Origin: Branchiostoma belcheri
Lineage: Eukaryota; Chordata; Leptocardii; Amphioxiformes; Branchiostomatidae
Direction of reading: 5' to 3'
DNA: 64,000 bases
Assembly (NCBI RefSeq): GCF_001625305.1
Contig: NW_017804176.1
Coordinates: 1,711,283 to 1,775,282 of the forward strand
In this document: in pieces, positions 49,401-61,834 of the stretch
Numbering within the stretch: position 1 is the stretch's first letter
Layout of the letters: each line of letters starts with the position of its first letter
The notes under the pieces: generated by a model
Told to the model about the DNA's origin: nothing
Database searches by the model: none
What the model saw: only the letters and a program-made list of their open reading frames with translations
Translations under genes and position numbers: made by a program

Positions 49401-52400
49401 TGTGGTGATTTAATTACCTTCTCATCTGGATCTGGGGCATTTCTAGCTGACTGCAGACAGGCTGCAGCTGCCATCAGTGCACACGTCTTCTTCCTTACCA
49501 GGTTGGCCATGTCCACGGGACATAGCGACGAAAACTAACAAACAAGATGATGATTCTTACAATTATCACAACCTGTCTTCCTTCAGTACATGGTATTTTA
49601 CTCCAGCCTTTATTTGAAGATTATAATGTGCAGAATGGACCTGAAGATAACTTAAAAATGATAATTAAACACACAAACTACCTTGGCTAGTAATCATTTT
49701 CTAGAGGTAACAGTAATAGTAATGGATGGACATTTTAAGAATTAAATCTGACCTGAGACCTGAGAAAGGGCATACCTTAAAGCACATATTGAAGAACTGG
49801 TGCATCATGTTGCTGTCTTCTCCACACTTCAACCCAAGGTTCCACGCTGTAAAACATTGATATTCTATAAGCTTCATCATGACTACTGAATTAGATGCAT
49901 TCTTCTAGACTTAAAAGTGTTAACAACTCCTTCACATCATCACAAATTGAGTCTAAGTAAGACTTATTTTTGTTGTTGGGCAATGAAGAACAACAGAATT
50001 AACATTACAGATGATGTATGCCTAATGTTCAATATCTAGGTGTGAACTGCATTGCTCTTACCTATTTTCATGAACCATGTTGCTTCATTGACCACACCAT
50101 CCTCCTTGGTCCCTTTCAGTTCTTGGAGTTTGCTGTGAGCTTTAAAACAAAAGGACAGTCTATTACTATTATCTCATTTCTCTGTTAACTTGTCGGGAAT
50201 AAACAATTCAAAATTAATTTCCCCATATGGCAAATTTGCAAAAATGAGTCATGCAATGACCAAGGAATATTTTAAGCCATTGAATTACCAGAAATAAACA
50301 TACTTTCCTAATCCTTTGACAAACTACTTATCAAATGTTACTCTTACTATGTGAAGTTGATAAATGATAAAAAATGCGTTTACTTTTCAAATTAAGTCTC
50401 AGTTTACCTGTTTCAAGGTAAGATAGGATGAGGTCATTACCACTTCTGCAATGGAAGAAAGAGATACATTTGTTTTGTACACAGTAGTAGAGTGAACTAC
50501 ATGTAAACATGTCACTCTCTATTCATTGAGATTTACCATACAGAACTGCACAACTGGAATAAAACATCACAACCTTTTTCTTACATACCTTTGCCCTTCA
50601 TATGTCCCTAAGAAGGTGAGACGAAGCCTTGTTAAACATCTGTCAATGAGGAAACAAGGGTTTAAAAGAACTATGAAACATGGAATCTGACATGGAATGA
50701 CAATATGACCAACAAGTGTAGTTTCATCCATTTATATGTGCTTTACATTCTAGATACACAATGAAAAAGAGAGTAATTATCTGCAATAAAGATGTGTGGA
50801 CCAGTTACCTGATAGCAGTGAGAACTTGTTGAGTGTTGTGAGAATGTTGCACCAGTCTCTCTAATGCTCTTATTGCCACGTCCCTGTTACTTTCCTAATT
50901 TGGGAATGGTTGATTTAAGAATACAGTAAGACACTTCACTTACACTGACAAAAGCCAAGGAAACAAAACTTTTGGAAGGATCATCAAATTATTAAGTAAA
51001 AACCAGCCCTATCCAAAATAATGTGTGTTTTAGACTATCTCACAGCAACATTCTTGCCATTTGACACCTGAGCTAGCTAATCAAAACAACTTAATTTAGG
51101 TATGATTAGGTGATGAAACATTGTTCTATCACTGAAGTACTTGTTGTATTTATCTAATCTAATATAATCCAAGTAGCCCTATTGCTAACCTCAAATGCAA
51201 GCTGTGCTGCCAGGCAGACAAGCCCTTCAACAGTGCTGTCTTCCTCCCCCTTTTCATCTGCAGTGCCCATTTTCTCAATGGCCTCAATGGCTGCAGAACA
51301 TTCATTATCAAACAAAAAAAAAAATCATCAAAACACACTATCTCTGTCATCATCTGCAACAGTTGCTGCATTTCCTGATGTATTGAGAACAGACATTAAC
51401 TGTACAAGACTACTACTAGACTAGTGCTAGAAGAAAAAGCACATTTGATGGAAGTACATATTATTGAGTACTTACCAGCATCACTGTTGCCTTGTAAAAG
51501 AGCAATTTTGAAGAGTGCATATTGGGTGTGGGGGCTGCTGGGGTCACAAGTCTCTGCCAGCCTGGCTGCCTCTAGTGCCTTGAAGATAATTGGGAAACAT
51601 CATTTCAAAAATCTGTTCTGCCTAATGCCATCATAGCATCCTACATGTAGCTATTTTCAAATACCTGTCCTTGGTAGTGAAAAACTCTCACATCCATGAT
51701 TATACTCTTTATTGTCAATCATTGAATGTATGTTTACCCTGTCCTTGATACTGAAAAACTATCACAACCATGACTATACTCTATTGTCAATCATTGGATG
51801 TAATATTGACCCTGTCCTTGGTACTGGAAAACTCTCACAACCATGATTATACTTCTATTGCCAATCATTGGCTGTAATATTGACCCTGTCCTTGGTACTG
51901 AAAATCTCTCACAACCATTAAATGCTCAATTGCCAATCATTAGCTGTTAGGATAGCCCTGTCCTTGGTGCTGACTTGCTATCATTATGATTTTCTTTACA
52001 GCATAAATAATCACCAATAACTTTTCCCTTAGTCAGATGTCATCCCCATTCATGATACTTCTTCCTCACTTCCTCATGTTCAAGATTGTAACTTAACATA
52101 GATCATCATTTACTGGCTCCACACAGCATCACCCTCCCTTCTCAAATCGTCTAACCCCCCTCAACTAAGGGTTTGCTTTCTGATACCTTATTATACTGCT
52201 TGAGATGTAAGAAGCATGCACTCCTGTTTCTCTCTAATTTGGCCATGTTCTTGTCCTGTCCATCACTGGAGGAGAACAAGTTCCTTGAGTAGTTGTACCA
52301 TCTGAGTGCCTCTTCGTGATCATTTGCCTGCAAAAATAAGAGAACATGTTAAGAATACAAACTTATGTCAATGTATGTACAACAGGTAAGTACAGAATTC

Positions 52401-55400
52401 ATGGTTAAGAATTCACTCCTACGTTCAAAATATGTAATTCATATATTACCACTACTAATTCACTACAGAATTCATGGTTAAGAATTCACTACTACGGTCA
52501 AAATATGTAATTCACTACTAGTACTACGCTCAAAATATGTAATTTGGCCTACCTCGTATGCATGAGCAGCCTGTTCCCATAAGAGGAGGTGAAAACGTTT
52601 CCTGGTAACTGTATCTAGTGGCCGTGTGGTGTTGTGACCTACAAAAGAGAATTTGTCAAGCATAATCTGACTAAAATGCAGTCCATGGTCCAGCTATGCA
52701 TATTTGTGAAATAACAATTTTTCCATTCATGTTTTAATGAAGTGAAAATGCAGTTATATTGATATTACTTGTCTTTCAAATGAATGCTTTAACACAATCC
52801 ATGGTTCCACTTGTAGCCAACCCTCAAGGATAACTTTATAATGGATGATGTGATAACAATACAGGGTTTGGCACACGTTTAAAAGACAGATTTTGTCCCT
52901 TTTTTATCTGAAGACCATGCTAGTGCAAGACAGAGATTTCTCTTGTCTCCATCCAGCAACAACCTTGAGAAACTAACCAGAAATACAGTCCTCTATAAGA
53001 CCCTGTGCTGCCTGCATCTCTCTGTTGTCCAGCAGAATCCTCAGATGGAGCAGGTAAACCTTCCCCAGTCCTGGGGAGGCCTGGAACTGCTGGCTCAGCT
53101 GTTTCACCCCATCTAGTGCCAGCTGTGTCCTACCAGATCATATAAAATTTTTTTTTTTAAACATAATGTCATTCTTCTTGGTAGTCCTTCATTGACGAAG
53201 ATGATTGTTGAGTGTCCTCATTCACAGTCATTAGGTTGGTAGAAATATAGGATATTGCAATTTTCTTACACACAACCAGTGCTTCTCTCACTTTGCTTAC
53301 AAAGCTCTGAGGAAGGTGTCTGATAGACATTGAAACATTAAGGTGAGAGAAGTACTGGTGGCGTATAAGAAAATCCCAATATCCCAGATTACAAACAGAT
53401 AAATTTGCCCAGGTAGCCAGCCCAGCTCTTTCCATAAACCCCTTTAGGGACTAAATTCTACTGTGCAGTCACTGTGAAACATTTCACTTAAAAAGGCTAC
53501 CTCCAATTTTCCTTCAAACATTCAAAGAAGTGTAAAGAGGCAGAAAACTGAGGGACTCTCCTACCTCTTGTGTTCTACAAGCAGTTTGATTGTGTTGAGC
53601 GCTAGCTCCACTGTAACTTCTGGATGATGGAGGCAGTCTGTTACCGCTGTGAAAATAATGGCACCACTGTTGTTACCCAAAAATACATTCCCTATGCCTA
53701 GTAATGGCCATTGAAACAACAGTTCAGCAGCAGAATTTCCTACCACTCAAACAATAAAAAACAAAAACTGTTGTCACTTAAGTCCAACAGATTTTCTGTT
53801 GAATTTGGGTTCATCAAACTTCCAAGCTAATTAATCAGTCATTATATATCAAGAACTTGTAAGTTATGTACCTGACACAAGCCTGTTGTCCTCAACATTG
53901 TCTGACACCAGAAGGATGTGAACCTTAAGGTGCAGACCAGCAGAATGGGAATGTTCCTTGGAAGGAAAAAAGAACATAATATTATTGTACTCTTAGAGTA
54001 TTAAAAAAACATTGTAACAAACTCCAACTTGGTCAAGCTAAGCTTTTGGAACTATGTGAAAACTTTACAGATATGACAAATTATCTTCATACAACATATT
54101 CTGCAAAAAAAAAAAATATGGAAAAAACAACACAATGGCGACAGTTTACTTACCGAGTTGGCCAGACCTGTGAAAATCACAAATTGACAGTCAGTCTGGA
54201 ATTACATGCAATCCTGGACCTGCTATACTACAGTTTTTAATTTGTTTGTATCACAAACAAGATTAAGATAAATGGAGAGGAAATCAGTCACTCTATGGAA
54301 GTACATGTACATAATACAAGATAGTTATGATGCCCTACCTACTGCATTCAGTGCTTTCTGCCAGTGTTGCTTGCTGTCCCATTCCAGATAGGCACTAGCA
54401 AGAAGTCTCAAAGTCCTTGCCTGTTGGTGAAAAGGGACATAACTGTAATAGGCAAATATTTACAAATCACCATGACACTTAAAATCTTCAGGTTTGTGAG
54501 AGATGGAAAATTCCTCTATTACTAGTTTAAACTGTACCTGGTTCTTGCTTGATGTTGCTGGCTGCCCATTACCTTTTCCAAGTTCAAAGCTTTCCCTATA
54601 ACAACAATCATAGACATCATCCATCATCAAAATGACATTTTACAGTGTGTATGATTGATGTGTATGAAGGTGAGTAATGCATTGAATGCTGCTGTACAAG
54701 TGCAATCCAATGTTGAATGAAGATTACAAAGTTGTACACAATCAAATCAAGTCGTCAAGAAAAATACTACACATAAAAGTATGCTCAAATTACCTGAGCC
54801 ATGCAACAGCCTCTTCATATTTCTGTTTCTGATATGTTTCCACACCAAAGTTGTAACAAAGCATTGCAAGGAATGTTGTCTGAAAATAACATATTAACAG
54901 GAATTACATGTATATACAAACTTAAGAGTCATATTAATGTAATAGCCTGCATTGCATAAGAAGTGAACATGTAAAGTTTTCATCATTACAATGACCAAAG
55001 TAACCTCCCAACAGCACCCTCTGTTAACTGTGTCCTGCATTGCAGTATGTATCAGCAAGACTGTCTTCTACAGGACATTTTACTTACTTCTTTTGGCAAC
55101 CTGGCCAGCATCTCTTTGCACCTTTGGGCAAGCCTCATGGCCACATCATGCTGTTCTTGAGCCACAGCCTATGAAGGAGATTTGAAAAAAGAGAACATAG
55201 TCCTTGATGTAATTTACACTGTATGTTGTTTCATCCATCCCCAGTGTTAATAAAAATATGAAAGTAGATTGTAGGCTTATTACTCATTGTAATATAAGTA
55301 GTAACCTTAATACAAGTGCACAAGAGAGCAAAACAATTTCAAGAGTTCACTAACAATAATTTTGTCATTAAAAAATTATGCATACTATGATTGTGAGGTC

Positions 55401-58400
55401 TACAAAGAAGGAATACAATTAACTTTTATACTGAAACATGATTGCAAATTCAAAATGCTTACTGATTCTGCTTGGTAGCAGAAGACTTTGAACATGTCCT
55501 TCTCAATCTCTGTTTTCTGTTTCTCCTTGTCATCCTCTGACAGTTTCCCTTCTGCCGCTGCCGACAGCAAATTCTTTGTCAGCTTTTCCAGACACTGAAG
55601 AAAAATAGAACAACATTTATATGTCACCACATAACTAGTTAATACAGAAAGTACCCTTACTATATAAAAAAAGATTTTTGTCTGCTATATCAGCTTTCAT
55701 TTGCATTTTAGTACTAGTAATCAGAGTGTTTAGTATTCACACAGTCAAGATTTGACATTTTTTCAATATTTGCTGCTCATTAAAATCGAAAGTGTAATCT
55801 CTAGATCTAGTGGCTTGTATAGAGGTTGCAGCCCAATTGCTACATTGTAGTTTGACACTGGTACATGTGACCTTTAACAATGTGGATTAACAACCTACAC
55901 ATGTATGGGAAAACTATTTCGAGTCTCCCTTAGAAGGCAACAGCAAGATGCGCATTTGTAACAAGCTTTTCATGCAGCCTACATTTGGCTTGAAAGCCTT
56001 GAATCTACTGACATTTATAGATGCCATTCTTGACTAATATCATGTGTCATCCACAAAAGACAAAGCTGTAAAAATGATTCCATAATTAGCACAAGCAAAG
56101 TGATATTTCGGTCCTGCCTATACATGTTGTAGATCAAACTGTGACAATATATAATAATATTTATGACATCCTTAGCAACAGGGAGTAACATACATTGCAC
56201 AAATGTACTACATGTACATTGGAAGTGATATAAGGGAACAAACAGCAAGCTGGCTGAAAGCTAAGGTTGACTGACTTGATGTCAATCATGATTTAGGGTT
56301 TCCTTTCTTTGAACAGGTTTGTTATGTATACTGTACAACACATGCCAATGAGTCATGCACACATGTTATTGATATGATAAAGACAGCTGCATAGGACTTC
56401 CAGTGAAAGGATTACTTCAGTTATCAATCTAAACAGTAACAAGCCCACTGAGAGGTCAATGACCTGTCACCTGACAAGTCATGTTTTGGTTCACTGCTTT
56501 GACCTGTCCACACTTTTGGATAAATGACTGTTTTACCTCAGGGAAGGGTAGGATTCTATGTCCTAGTGACCTCATTATGTCAAGGGAGCCCTTATCAGGT
56601 TAATTGTTAAACTACTTCAACACTCTTCACCAAGAAAGCTTTTGGATTTACTGAAGAATGATTAATGATGCTGGCAAAAGGAAATTTTGTGATGGTGCCT
56701 TTAGCTTTAGGAAGTACAATTTGACTGTACATCAAAACAAGGGTAACATGGCACATCAGAATTATGTTCCATATTATATATAATGTAAAGTTGCTAACTT
56801 GTTAATCATTAATGATTAATTGTATACTTGAATATGCCAACAGGATACATTAATGTACCTTATGAAGGCTACATATCAGAGAAGTCGACCTGCCAAAAAT
56901 AGGCACACCAAGGACTAAACCGGTTGGGGGGCAAAACATGACCTTCTTGGAAAGCAATGTTTACAGCCATGACAACTGCAGTTCTCATTCAGCCCAATAG
57001 GTGGCAGTCCTGTTGACAAACTTTTCCTTAGTTACTAACTCCAGCATTCATAAAGTAACCTACTAGTACTCTCTGAAAATGAGGACATTATCATGCACCT
57101 GTACTTACATTTAACTTGACATGTACAAACTTATACACACATCTATTGCTGTTTAAAGCCATCTGGGGTCACAAGAGTCCAAAACTGGTGTGGTAAGAAG
57201 ATTTAGGGGGATAAGGCTGTGGTTTCTGGAAGCAGGCCAAATTCTTGTGAAGACCTCTTGGCCCCAGTGGTGGTACTGAAATATAGGTTTGTTTTGAAAC
57301 AGAGCTCCCTGTAACAGGCACAGAGAGGTAGGCAGAAGCCCTGGTGTCACTAGGGCACTTGTATACCTCTGCTTTCAATCTACAAAGTTTCTAAAAGCCA
57401 TTCAATCATTGCTGCAGTTCATTCAAGGTGATTTAGCATTGGTGTTATACACATTGTACTGTAGACTAGTGCTTTGATTTCAAATGAATAAACCAACTAG
57501 AGTTCCCCGATCTCATACCTTCGCCAAATGATGTTAATCTTTATGACTGACAAATTATAGATTATATTATTCCCCCCTGATTTAAGAAATAGGAACCTAA
57601 TTTTCATGAATTATATCATTTTATCATAATCTCAACCAAAAGACAGTCTTATATTAACAAACAATGCATTCTAGCATTTCCTAATAAATTATGCAAATGA
57701 GGTCCTGATTTTAATAAATGATGTTTAATGATGTTCACCTCAATTTGACTTTCAAATACCACAAGTATGAAATTCCAAGCAGTTATCATTACATAATTAT
57801 AAAATTTTCTCATTAATTATGCAAATTAAGTCATCATTAACATAATCAATATCTCCCCGTGTTTCTCTCATTGTCAATTACCAATGTCACAAGCTTCAAT
57901 TGTCCTATCATGGAATGCAGATGATTTATAGAATTTCCTCATAAATTATGCAAATTACATCCATATTTGCATAATTGTCACATAATTATATTAAGCATCA
58001 CGTAAGCTACCTACATACCAAAAACCACAACGATCCGTCAACAGGTTCTTGAGTTATCCTCTTTTGAATATTTTCAAGAATATATCCCTGCAGTTCCAAA
58101 GCAAGCCGCTAGGGGGCCTAAACTCACGTCACTTCTTCCCCAGCACAAGAGCTACCTACCATCCAAATTTCATTACCATAGCATGTCTATATCATGAGAT
58201 ATCAAAACCGGAAGTTCAGCTGCAATACCATAACAAGCCGCTAGGGGATCCAAAATCTAATCATTTTGAGGTCTCATCAAGACCTATCCACCTACCAAGT
58301 ATCAAGACAATCTATCAAGGCCTTCTCAAGTTATCGTGTTTACAGACAGACACACACACACACACAAACACACACATACACGAACGCCCCTGAAAACATA

Positions 58401-61400
58401 ACCTTCTTGGCGAAGGTAATAAGCATGATGAATCTATCATGCAAAAACTACATTGCAGTGGTTTGAAGCCCACACTTATCTAATTGTCCCTGGTGCCCTT
58501 TGATGCTTACACAGAATTATCTCTAAGCTCAGGTTATACAACAAGCAGGTGGCAGTGATTAATGACATCAGTCTGTAGGATAACACATAGTCTCTTAATC
58601 CCCCTTACACTAGTTACGGGTACAGGTCCTGAAAACCTTCACCTGCAAAAATTGTCTTCAGGGGACATCTGGCAAAACTAGTCTCAACTAGTCTGAACGA
58701 CACGACTGAACGCTCTGTTGTGACTTTGGGGCAGTCTGTCCGAGTGACAGTCAGCTTTGCGATTCAAATAATTTGTCAATAACCCTTAACTATGCATTCA
58801 CAATAACAAATAGCGAGCTACATAGAAATAAAGCGACCCATAAAACTGGAACCTGTACCATGCACAAGATGATTAAAAGGGTTTTTAGGTAGATTACTGA
58901 CTTGAAGGGGGAGAATTGAATTACGGCATTGAGAACCCTCGAGATTTAGCAGAGGTAATCTGGATAAATGGATTAACACAGAATTATGCAGACCTTTGGA
59001 GATTATGTCACAAATTCAAGAACCCAAACCATGATGCTGTGTGTAACACATTTACAAAGAGAATTTTCTGTCGTAAGGCCAGAATTAGATTTCATGACAA
59101 AGACGATATCTGAATCATTCTGTTAAGGGACTAATAATTGAGTACTTGTTTCCCAACAGCCTATTCTACTTACAATATTAACCATTCATGTTTTGACTGA
59201 ACTTTGATTTACCAAGCTTGCAAGACAAAATGATAAGGAATCAGAAAATATCAGACCCAAAAAATATCCAGTTTCTATGGATTCCGACTAATGATGTTTG
59301 CAAAAACCACCCTTGAGTTTAACAAGCATCTGCAACAGGTGGTTCCTTCAAGTCAACCCAACCGTATACTAAACCGTACATAATGAGAAATCCAATCAAT
59401 CAAGTGGTGCATGCTTTGAATACAGTGTGCACTGCGTGTATCTTTAGTATCTGGTGCAAGCTAATGTCACATTATTGCAGATCATAGATGAATGCCTCGA
59501 CTAGTTACATGTCGCTAAGTGATGGTAGAAATGCCTTGAATTAAAATGCAAGGCTAAATCCCATTAAGAAACATGTCACCTACAAGGTGTGTCAAGAGCT
59601 GTCAAAGGTAAACCACGCTACCTACTGACGCAGGGGTTCAGGTAAGGGTCAGGGTGCCAAACAAGCTGACAGAGCAAAGGTGGCCACCAGGGATCTGGGA
59701 CAAAGGTGAGGCTGCTACAAGTATATCAGGTTTCAGAGGCTGCACTGAGAGCATCATGATAACAACTACATTATATGTCAAAGTCTATTACTACTGGGTA
59801 CATGTTTATCCAGAATTACAAAAATTGCAGCCTTTCTCTGAATAAAATGCAGTCTTTCAAGTTCTTTGATTAGGTTTTAAATACGGTATGGCGTAAGAAA
59901 AATACTTCAATTTGTATATACCATGGATTTAGGTCTGGACTTGTAAGTGACTGTGTATTTGCAGAAAGTATTTCCAAATTGCAGGAGAAAATTTTGACAT
60001 TTTGCAATATTGCAGAACACTGAAATAAAGGATTTCTACCACTGTACTTACTTACCTCTGATGCCAAAGACAAGGAGTTGTCTGCCAGGGATGGGTTCCC
60101 ACAGTCCAACCATGCTCTTCCAGTTTTACTGGCCATCTGTATTTTTACGAAAACGGTAATAGCATTGAAAATGGTTTAAAAGTCTTTAACATTGGCCATG
60201 CTAGACTATATTGTCAAGTTTAGAACTATGAATGACAAGGTTAAATACTTCCTCAAGGCATGTTTAACTATATGGAAAAGTTAACTAACCATCACCCTTC
60301 TCTTCAGGACCACCTCAGATCCTTCCAATGAATTGACTTTGAAGGCAAGTTGGCAAGCAAGGTGTCGCACTGTGGGGGGAAAAGTTACCATTTATATCAT
60401 AATGGTCAAGATTATGTAAGTGGCAACAACTTCTTTGCAAAAAAGAAACATTAGGAAATTGACCAGTGAGATGAAAAACTTAATCCTGGCCCGATATCAT
60501 CTCTTTAATCCATGATGATTAATATGACCAATAAGTGCTGCTCTTTTCACTCTACTGATTCTGGGAAGAATACCTGCTTCAAATGACAATAGACATCACA
60601 ACACCAACGCAATTAAGCTATTGGGGGTATAAAATGGGCACATTCAAACATTTGACAGATAGAATTACTTCATCATGATATATATGCCCAGCAATTATTA
60701 ATGAGCCTATCATTTATCATTTCGTTCTTACAAAGCCTCAAGGGCACTTGATGAATTATCTTCAACCCTGAATGTAGCAGCCTGAATTATGGATGTGATT
60801 ATATTGCCAATTAGAATTTAACCTCTTACAAGTGAGCCGTAACTCTGAATTATGAACATATGAGATAATTACGTCTTGCATTTAAGTCGGTGCTCAGGTG
60901 ACCCCCTGCTCTCTTTGCCACAGCAATATTCCACAGGTTGACAGCACAGTTCTGCAGCTGTAACAATTCAGTACATGCATAAATAATCATAGTCATAAGC
61001 TATATCTGAAGATTGATACAAAGGGATACACAATAGTTTTCAAGTTACAGCCACAACAATTTCTTTCCTTGGTTCAAGGACATTAAAGTAAAAAATTAAC
61101 AAGATGCAAACAGAAGGGTGGGAGGGAAACTTACATCAATCATGCATATTTCCTGAAACTGTTTTCAAGCTGATATTTCAATTTATCGTGAAGTTGGTAC
61201 GGTCTATGTTAACTAATATCTCCTTTCACATGGCCAAATTCTCAGTTTGCATGTATTACTTCCATCACTTGAATCATTAAGACTTTGATATGCATAACTT
61301 ACCTCGGCTGAAGCAGTTGTATACTTGTCATTGCCACCGTCTATCACCAACATTTTGTCCAACAGCTCTGACAACTTCTCTGCCCGTTGTGCTGCCTTGT

Positions 61401-61834
61401 TTTCATCCTTGTCCTTTTCTAAAGCCTTTATAATGGCTGGTATAGAAGTAGATAATTACAAAATAATTGCAAGATGTGTATACTATCAGTACCTTTGGAC
61501 ATCAGTTATAGTTAAGTAGAACACATTGTAGTGTAACATATACAACATAAAATGCAGATGTGGCCCTAGCTTCTTTCTTTTGTGGGAAACTTTTAGGTGT
61601 ACCTACCTTACGTTAGACCTATTTCTATGTGTACTACTTCACAAAAATCTTTTTGCAATGTTAGAATCCTAGCAATATCCGGTGTGATAAATGATGATCC
61701 GGTGAAGGGTGCCCTCAAATGGAAGGGATCGTCCTACCTGCCTGGCTGAAATGATCTACTATCTACTAATATCTATGGAACATACCTTGTATCTGTGCCA
61801 CACTTGTGGAGATGTCTGATTCTGAATCCTTCAT
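40470..61834 (-). CDS. TEX11: TEX11 (SPO22/ZIP4 family) meiotic crossover protein
   Basis: Thirty-one coding exons join without a break into 922 residues (human TEX11 is about 940). Exons: 61834-61786, 61436-61303, 60957-60873, 60369-60290, 60136-60056, 55594-55463, 55168-55088, 54879-54794, 54595-54538, 54420-54339, 54167-54154, 53956-53872, 53646-53565, 53129-52978, 52638-52553, 52327-52187, 51578-51476, 51290-51190, 50894-50809, 50639-50589, 50445-50408, 50139-50062, 49846-49776, 49534-49418, 49190-49103, 42753-42616, 42197-42089, 41748-41625, 41319-41249, 40985-40892, 40541-40470. The protein is an all-helical TPR-type scaffold. Family-like segments are AVNLWNIAVAKR, KTGRAWLDCG, FCYQAES, AWNLGLKC, LLCLYEFEAKAKLGEPDL, YPEMEILWLMTKAWNCGI and AEHWCGMSMKLL. 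ZIP4/TEX11 is a ZMM component that links recombination sites to the synaptonemal complex in meiotic nuclei. The 5'UTR extends to an acceptor at 61917. The start chosen is the ATG in frame with exon 2. A 6.3-kb intron holds another gene. Confidence 0.93.
42518..42598. mobile_element. Short palindromic MITE in TEX11 intron
   Basis: Inverted ends TAGCCTGGTTGCCAGACCCA and TGGGTCTGGCATCCAGGCTA enclose about 40 bp. The ends resemble those of the element at 30084-30302, so the two belong to one family. No target duplication was recognised. It lies 17 bp from a TEX11 exon. Confidence 0.75.
43839..44025 (+). promoter_or_regulatory. Possible promoter and 5'UTR exon of the nested LRR-Ig gene
   Basis: TATATAAG at 43839-43846 is followed about 180 bp later by a good donor (TCTTG|GTAAGT, exon edge 44025). 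The coding exon begins after an AG at 46154-46155. Together these make a plausible two-exon transcript with a 2.1-kb intron. This is inference from signals only. Confidence 0.4.
45842..46056 (-). mobile_element. tRNA-derived SINE
   Basis: On the - strand the left end reads GTGGTGTATTGGATATAGCA (box-A-like), then GACTGTCAAGCAAGGAGACC and GGTTAAATCCC (degenerate box B), with tRNA-like spacing. A body containing CCCTTGGGAAAGGCACTT follows, a motif common in the central part of deuterostome SINEs. It sits in the presumed 5' intron of the nested LRR-Ig gene. Confidence 0.7.
46159..48228 (+). CDS. LRR-Ig type I membrane receptor, nested in TEX11 intron
   Basis: A single coding exon of 689 residues. 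I start at ATG 46159 because a splice acceptor (TTACAG) ends at 46155; an upstream in-frame start at 46087 would lie in the intron. Order: signal peptide 1-20, LRR N-cap CSCITSPCVC, about twelve 24-residue LRRs (consensus LQxLxLxSNKIANIQPGSFSNLP), LRR C-cap (NPWQCDCRM...), one Ig domain (LVCEASG...LYTCIAAS), three Ser/Thr-rich repeats around KMESNSYPESAHTV, transmembrane helix about 622-648 (SVLIGYTAAAAASIVLIGSI) and a 40-residue tail without tyrosine or TIR motifs. LRR-Ig proteins act in adhesion, neural patterning and, in amphioxus, probably immunity. The LRR units are very alike at DNA level, suggesting duplication or conversion inside the gene. It lies on the strand opposite TEX11. Confidence 0.92.
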   Translation: MSNKLKKLLVLLLIILKETTGPNVARCSCITSPCVCRNMGLTSVPQNLHGTYIFSLDLKGNKITAIKSFSDFAKFRRLTKLYLDSNLLSNIQPNSFFNLPKLQELKLSSNRIANIQPGSFSNLRQLQMLQLQSNNLTNIQPGSFAGLLQLKTLWLHSNKIANIHPGSFAGLLKLQMLYLSSNKIANIQPGSFSNLPQLRDLRLNSNKIANIQTGSFSHLQKLQVLQLQSNNLTNIHPGSFAGLPQLQMLYLYSNKIANIQLGSFSNLPLLQKLWLNSNKLINIPPGEFSNLPLLKELKLDRNNLSYIHPGMFSSLPNLKRLSLAFNCITTIQPDTVPNQVSSVTVNNNPWQCDCRMVPFRLKMTASFDIICSKPVNFLGRRLKGIDPKDLICESPDITKFERIDNKTMVQGKRLHLVCEASGIPAPGITVTLPSGRNTTVQSGGRVTVELNDTVTDITAGLYTCIAASPVGSTFATLSVDALLNMPTTTTVMSPATSPLSTTGTSLKMESHTYPKSAHTVSQLNVHVPTNSPLSSTGTSFKMESNSYPESAQTVSPQLNAATTATTIIAPANSHLSTTATSHKMESNSYPESAHTVPPPVLIGSLPPEEPVTESNQKPSLSVLIGYTAAAAASIVLIGSITLAICWKRWARNRSIGPDPGVMLNNTSTTEATDTVTNGQNQIQHHDTDA
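48491..48733 (+). repeat. Two-copy ~120-bp tandem repeat
   Basis: Both copies share AATAAGG-ACTTTCATGACA, GAATGATTGCAAAGTG, AAACACTAG-GCTACATTGTAC and CTAGTC/CTAGCC-CAGTA-AGTTA. It lies just after the LRR-Ig gene. Confidence 0.75.
51664..51980. repeat. ~73-bp minisatellite in TEX11 intron
   Basis: About 4.3 imperfect units, each starting CCTGTCCTTGGTACTGAAAA and containing CTCTCACAACCATGATTATA and GCCAATCATTGG. It lies between two TEX11 exons (51578 and 52187). Confidence 0.9.
52398..52545. repeat. Short imperfect tandem repeats in TEX11 intron
   Basis: AATTCATGGTTAAGAATTCA and TTCAAAATATGTAATT recur two and three times in 150 bp. Confidence 0.7.
57515..58420. mobile_element. ~0.9-kb non-autonomous element with TACCTTCGCCAA termini
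   Basis: ATACCTTCGCCAA at 57515-57527 recurs inverted as TTGGCGAAGGTAAT at 58407-58420. The interior is AT-rich with repeated AATTATGCAAAT motifs and two copies of AAGCCGCTAGGGG (near 58104 and 58234). A CA microsatellite precedes the right end. There is no transposase. Confidence 0.7.
58348..58380. repeat. (CA)n microsatellite
   Basis: An interrupted CA run near the right end of the element at 57515-58420. Confidence 0.9.
59940..60045 (-). repeat. Dispersed repeat copy 3
   Basis: On the - strand it has AGTGGTAGAAATCC, TCTGCAATATTGCA, GTCAAAATTTT, CTGCAATTTGGAAATAC and CTTTCTGCAAATACACA. These match the + strand repeat at 1455-1557 block by block. It abuts a TEX11 exon. Confidence 0.65.

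Larger units (their letters stand above)
55595..60055 (-). other. Large TEX11 intron (4.5 kb)
   Basis: No exon recognised, and the exon phases on both sides join directly. It contains the element at 57515-58420, a CA microsatellite and part of the dispersed CTGCAATATTGCA repeat. Confidence 0.6.

Noticed and set aside
53169-53435. 88-residue frame in a TEX11 intron
   Set aside because: Both flanking TEX11 exons join in phase without it, and it shows no TPR-like pattern or splice sites in register.
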